A DNA stretch of 64,000 nt, taken from assembly GCA_021234155.1 (NCBI GenBank), contig JAJEKV010000003.1, positions 6,512,413-6,576,412 on the forward strand. Reading direction: 5' to 3'. A model generated the notes under the pieces. The model saw only the letters and a list, made by a program, of their open reading frames with translations. It made no database searches and was not told the origin of the DNA. This DNA is from Isoetes taiwanensis. Lineage: Eukaryota > Streptophyta > Lycopodiopsida > Isoetales > Isoetaceae. The translations under genes were made by a program, and so were the position numbers. Below, in pieces: positions 58,871-64,000 of the stretch (position 1 is the stretch's first letter; each line of letters starts with the position of its first letter).

Positions 58871-61287
58871 GGACTATGGTAGGTGGCACTAGGATGGTGA
58901 GGCTAAAAAGCCATGCCCCTAGGATCTAGACTTCCTAAGGCGGGATTAAATCCTGCCTACAAAGTGTGCATGTAAGGCAAAAGTTTTGCCCAACGGATGT
59001 GTGGTGAACCCTAAAATCGAAGAACACTAAATCGACAATTCCACTAGCCGTAGCTCCAACTTTGTTCTAGAATTGCCCAAATTCCTGAAAATCACTAGGG
59101 ATTAGCTTTCTACCGATTTTGGCCTGTATTAGCTCGATTTTTAGGTTCTGATAGTTCAGATTTTTATTGTCCATGCATCGTTGCGAGTGTTTTTCACAAA
59201 TCTGGCTCCATTCTGCGCGAATCTACTAATGAATCGTTCTAAACCGAGCACCCGTTGAAGCAATTTTTTTTGCTCGACATTTTTTTGCAACGTGGCTTCG
59301 ACGTGGCGATGGCCAAGATCTTGGTCAGGAGATTACCCCCGACCAAAAGCAGGTTGCTTGCCAGTTTCAGAGAAAAAGAATGTCAAAATCTTGAGAAAAG
59401 CACAAAACTCTATTCATATGCATCATTCTACATCTCTGGAAGGGCAATGATTTTCAATTAAGAAGCTAACTGCAAACAGAACAGAAATTGATGCTATGGT
59501 GGCGGCGTTCTGCAAGAAAGCACGTGAAGCTGGCACATACAAACGAGGCAAATGCTATCCACGGCTTACCGAAAAGTCACTAATTCCAAAAAATCTTTTT
59601 TGCTAGTAATCATATATATCGGAAGAATTATACTATTCTAACATTTTCCATTCTCATTTCTCTATTCACCATATTGTTCACCATATTTACAACCATGTTA
59701 TAAACAATTTTGGAAATATTTCCTTTCAATGCAAAATGTGATGGCCGTTTCATGTCTATAACGACACTTTCCTTAAGCCTCAAATAAGAGAGAGAAAATA
59801 TGCCCCATTATTTTATGCTCTTAAATTCTGGTGATTTTTTAAGAATCTCCATGTAGAAAGTTATAATCACTTTACTATGAACAGAGCAGTATCCAAGTGC
59901 AGTATTCAAGTCACTCCAGCAAACATCTTCATGTTAGTGCAATGAAATCCAGGAATAGAATGTTTGAACAAACACATGGACAACATGATTATCTATGCAG
60001 CCAACTAAGACTCACGTAGGAGAGCTAATTGCAAATATATATTGATGCTCAAAAGTCACATCCTGCAAAATGCAAAAAGTAACAAGAGTCATGCAAATGA
60101 GCTCAATGAAGTGCCCAACATAATATCATTGACATAAAGAAAGAGGCAAACAAAGTAGATAACATGAACTTAGACTAAGACAACCTAGTAACTCTGGGAG
60201 CATAGATATTTGTCCAAGGTCTTACATTAAGTATGCAAACTGGCTGCCATTGGCACTGTCTCCTCCTTAGCCATCACAACCAACCTCCATTGAGTAAAGA
60301 ATTGAAAATATTAGTGGAGAAACTTCCTATTACGTATGGTAAAATTTTTAACATGCCCCCATCAATATTCACCTCACTTGAGAATCACAATTCGACAACT
60401 TACACTAACTTACACTAAGTGACGATTGGAATAATTGCAAACACACAATTTGAGGTTCATAACATTTCGGTAGTAGTGATGCCAATCTAGATAGGCCTAT
60501 TTCATCGGGGCGCACAAAATAGAAGCATGTATCAAATCCATCATCTCTCAATGAATGGAGATATAAATGGATGTAAAGAAAGATATGTCTATCACTAAAA
60601 GGAAAAATACACAAGAAAACTTTGATCTAATTCAGACCCCTCCGAGAGTGAGATGCGGGACATACTAATGGCTGCAATTATTATAGCCAAATGTTTATTT
60701 CTAAAATAAATCAAAGCCAGAACACATCAAAATCTTCGCATTTGAAGCACTAAACTTTATCGTCCTAGCAAAATGCACTGGTTGGGCCGATACTTTCTCG
60801 ATCATTTCTGTACCAAGCATCCAAGAGCCACCTTTATGGTAAGGCACAAAGCTGGAAGCCTTTTAATATATTCTTTTTGAAACAAGAGGCTCTACCACGC
60901 AAGCAACCCTGAATGTTACCAACATGCCCAACACACTTGAGACACCTTATGCAATCCGTAATTATTATATTTAAGAAGTTAGAAGTGACACAGTATGCAA
61001 TGCAAGGATCATAGGACATACTCACGGGGAGACCCAAAAACTCGGGGATTAGACATGCTTCTAAGAGGAGAAGGAGAAGGAGAATACTTGAGGTGAAGCA
61101 CTTACTTAACAGGGACATCTTTATACCTAGGGATGAGTGAACTCATTACCAAAATTTATGACAAACTGGCGGATGATTAGTTTAAATTTGTTGGTTGAAT
61201 TGGTCAATCCAAAAATAAAATTATGCGAGAAAAGAAATTGATCAACTTCATGTCTATGAAGAATAACAACTGAACCCAAAACCGAGT
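58871..61287. repeat. 2.4-kb repeat unit, copy B
   Basis: A complete copy of the unit at 29365-31750. Relative to that copy it has about 60 extra bases near 59885-59970 (CAGCAAACATCTTCATGTTA), which are shared with 62630-62710. Confidence 0.85.
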
Positions 61288-61611
61288 AAGCAAAAAGCCA
61301 TGCCCTAGAGTTGCCCCTAGGACCTAGACTTCCTAAAGGCGGGATTAAATCCACGCCTACAAAAAGTGTGCATGTAAGGCAAAAGTTTTTGCGAGCGGAT
61401 GTGTGGTGAGTTGGTATAGGCCTAATAATGTCAAAATAAATGTACATTTGGTCATGGGTTCAAACCTTGTCGAGTGTCATTTATAATTGGAAGTTGGTTA
61501 CTATGGCGTGGTAGCCTCCACTTTCATTTGCCGCAAGGCTATGGGATAAACTAGCTAGTGCAGTACAACATTAGTCTAGTATAGACCTTAAGCGAAGTAA
61601 TGAAAAATCAA
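61288..61611 (+). repeat. tRNA-like SINE repeat, copy 3
   Basis: Nearly the same as 29041-29364: box A-like TGGTGAGTTGGTATAGGC at about 61404 and box B GGTTCAAACC at 61457-61466. It separates the complete unit 58871-61287 from the next unit, as copy 2 does in copy A. Confidence 0.65.
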
Positions 61612-63005
61612 TGGGACTATGGTAGGTGGCACTAGGATGGTGAGGCTAAAAGCCATGCCCCTAGGACCTAGAAGGCGGGATTAAATCCACGCCTACAAAG
61701 TGTGCATGTAAGGCAAAAGTTTTGCCCAAGCGGATGTGTGGTGAACCCTAAAATCGAAGAACACTAAATCGACAATTCCACTAGCCGTAGCTCCAACTTT
61801 GTTCTAGAATTGCCCAAAATTCCTGAAAATCACTAGGGATTAGCTTTCTACCCATTTTTGGCTGCATTAGCTCGATTTTTAGGTTACGATAGTTCAGATT
61901 TTTATTGTCCATGCATCGTTGCGAGTGTTTTTCACAAATCTGGCTCCATTCTGCGCGAATCTACTAATGAATCGTTCTAAACCGAGCACCCGTTGAAGCA
62001 GCAAGAACCGTAATTTTTTTGTTCGACATTTTTTTGCAACGTGGCCCGGCGTGGCGATGGCCAAGATCTTGGTCAGGAGATAACCCCCGACCAAAAGCAG
62101 GTTGCTTGCCAGTTTCGGAGAAAAAGAATGTCAAAATCTTGAGAAAAGCACAAAACTCTATTCATATGCATCATTCTACATCTCTGGAAGGGCAATGATT
62201 TTCAATTAAGAAGCTAGCGCAAGCGAGCGAAATTGATGCTATGGTGGCGGCGTTACGCAGAAAGCACGTGAAGTCGGGCACATACAAGCGAGGCAAATGC
62301 TATCCACGTCTTACAGAAAAGTCACTAATTCCAAAAAATCTTTTTTGCTAGTAATCATATATATCGGAAGAATTATACTATTCTAACATTTTCCATTCTC
62401 ATTTCTCTATTCACCATATTGTTCACCATATATTTACAACCATGTTATAAACAATTTTGGAAATATTTCCTTTCAATGCAAAATGTGATGGCCGTTTCAT
62501 GTCTATAATGACACTTTCCTTAAGCCTCAAATAAGAGAGAGAAAATATGCCCCATTATTTTCTGCTCTCAAATTCTAGTGATTTTTAAGAATCTCCATGT
62601 AGAAAGTTATAATCACTTTACTATGAACAGAGCAGTATCCAAGTGCAGTACTCAAGTCACTCCAGCAAACATCTTCATGTTAGTGCAATGAAATCCAGGA
62701 ATAGAATGTTTGAACAAACACATGGACAACATGATTATCTATGCAGCCAACTAAGACTCACGTGGGAGAGCTAATTGCAAATATATATTGATGCTCAAAA
62801 GTCACATCCTGCAAAATGCAAAAAGTAACAAGAGTCATGCAAATGAGCTCAATGAAGTGCCCAACATAATATCATTGACATAAAGAAAGAGGCAAACAAA
62901 GTAGATAACATGAACTTAGACTAAGACAGCCTAGTAACTCTGGGAGCATAGATATTTGTCCAAGGTCTTACATTAAGTATGCAAACTGGCTGCCATTGGC
63001 ACTGT
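61612..63005. repeat. 2.4-kb repeat unit, truncated third copy
   Basis: Starts like the other units and breaks off at GGCACTGTCT (63005). There the sequence turns into the reverse complement of its own 61712-62704. Confidence 0.85.
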
Positions 63006-64000
63006 CTATTCCTGGATTTCATTGCACTAACATGAAGATGTTTGCTGGAGTGACTTGAGTACTGCACTTGGATACTGCTCTGTTCATAGTAAAGTGATTA
63101 TAACTTTCTACATGGAGATTCTTAAAAAATCACCAGAATTTAAGAGCAGAAAATAATGGGGCATATTTTCTCTCTCTTATTTGAGGCTTAAGGAAAGTGT
63201 CATTCTAGACATGAAACGGCCATCACATTTTGCATTGAAAGGAAATATTTCCAAAATTGTTTATAACATGGTTGTAAATATGGTGAACAATATGGTGAAT
63301 AGAGAAATGAGAATGGAAAATGTTAGAATAGTATAATTCTTCCGATATATATGATTACTAGCAAAAAAGATTTTTTGGAATTAGTGACTTTTCGGTAAGA
63401 CGTGGATAGCATTTGCCTCGTTTGTATATGCCAGCTTCACGTGCTTTCTTGCAGAACGCCGCCACCATAGCATCAATTTACATTACGTTTGCGATTAGCT
63501 TCTTAATTGAAAATCATTGCCCTTCCAGAGATGTAGAATGATGCATATGAATAGTGTTTTGTGCTTTTCTCAAGATTTTGACATTCTTTTTCTCCGAAAC
63601 TGGCAAGCAACCTGCTTTTGGTCGGGGGTTATCTCCTGACCAAGATCTTGGCCATTGCCACGTCGAAGCCACGTTGCAAAAAAATGTCGAACAAAAAAAA
63701 TTACGGTTCTTGCTGCTTCAACGGTTGCTCGGTTTAGAACGATTCATTAGTAGATTCGCGCAGAATGGAGCCAGATTTGTGAAAAACACTCGCAACGATG
63801 CATGGACAATAAAAATCTGAACTATCAGAACCTAAAAATTGAGCTAATGCAGGCCAAAATCGGTAGAAAGCTAATCCCTAGTGATTTTCAGGAATTTGGG
63901 CAATTCTAGAACAAAGTTGGAGCTACGGCTAGTGGAATTGTCGATTTAGTGTTCTTCGATTTTAGGGTTCACCACACATCTGTTGGGCAAAACTTTTGCC
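61712..64000. repeat. Large inverted repeat, arms about 993 bp, spacer 301 bp
   Basis: Arm 61712-62704 and arm 63006-64000 are reverse complements with scattered differences, mainly at CAG/CTG sites. The spacer is 62705-63005. The right arm is cut by the window edge, so the palindrome may be longer. The frame 63554-63820 is the mirror of minus-strand frames in the left arm (61894-62094) and has no recognised domain. Confidence 0.9.

Overview
The window is nuclear DNA of a land plant with a large, repeat-dominated genome. The grounds are a plant-type Ty1/copia element primed by initiator tRNA-Met, a plant hAT gene with introns, PLS-type pentatricopeptide-repeat (PPR) remnants, a LINE tail, tRNA-derived SINE-like repeats and plant-style promoter motifs. 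The PPR style and the amount of minisatellite DNA make me lean towards a fern, but nothing here proves it. I see no intact conventional host gene; nearly everything is mobile or repeat DNA plus broken gene fragments.

Layout. 1-7190: a 19-bp minisatellite whose orientation flips near 6700, split by a nearly complete Ty1/copia retrotransposon (708-6344, minus strand, 5-bp target duplication CATTG). 7191-15427: mostly unassigned DNA with a 72-bp tandem repeat and two PPR fragments. 15428-31750: copy A of a large segmental duplication. It carries a broken copia gag, a histone H3/CENH3-like reading frame, a 3.56-kb hAT-type insertion (20113-23671) and a 2-kb block of nested direct and inverted repeats (24149-26178). 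31751-36967: sparse DNA with a small secreted-peptide-like frame, a degenerate TTC/GAA-rich tract and a tRNA-Glu-like SINE. 36968-41952: a 4,985-bp element with 29-bp perfect terminal inverted repeats and a 4-bp target duplication (ATGT), carrying an unrecognised multi-exon minus-strand gene with a RING-like Cys/His cluster. 41957-46854: a decayed minisatellite, a cinnamoyl-CoA-reductase-like gene fragment and unassigned DNA. 46855-61287: copy B of the duplication. It lacks both insertions of copy A but holds 4.8 kb absent from A, including a LINE fragment and a Met-primed LTR with a G-box/TATA promoter. 61288-64000: a further repeat unit ending in a large inverted repeat (arms about 993 bp, spacer 301 bp) that runs off the window.

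How the parts relate. The region grew by nesting and duplication. Comparing copies A and B dates events relative to each other: the hAT-type insertion and the 24149-26178 block arrived in, or were lost from, one copy after duplication.

One warning applies throughout. Aligned copies differ again and again at CAG/CTG triplets (read as CGG, CCGG, ACGG and so on), often with one-base length changes. This looks like consensus error at CHG-methylated sites rather than evolution, so several frameshifts reported here may not exist in the plant. The strongest candidates for something new are the 36968-41952 element, the duplicated H3/CENH3-like frame and the hAT-type insertion with palindromic GAATACGG motifs.
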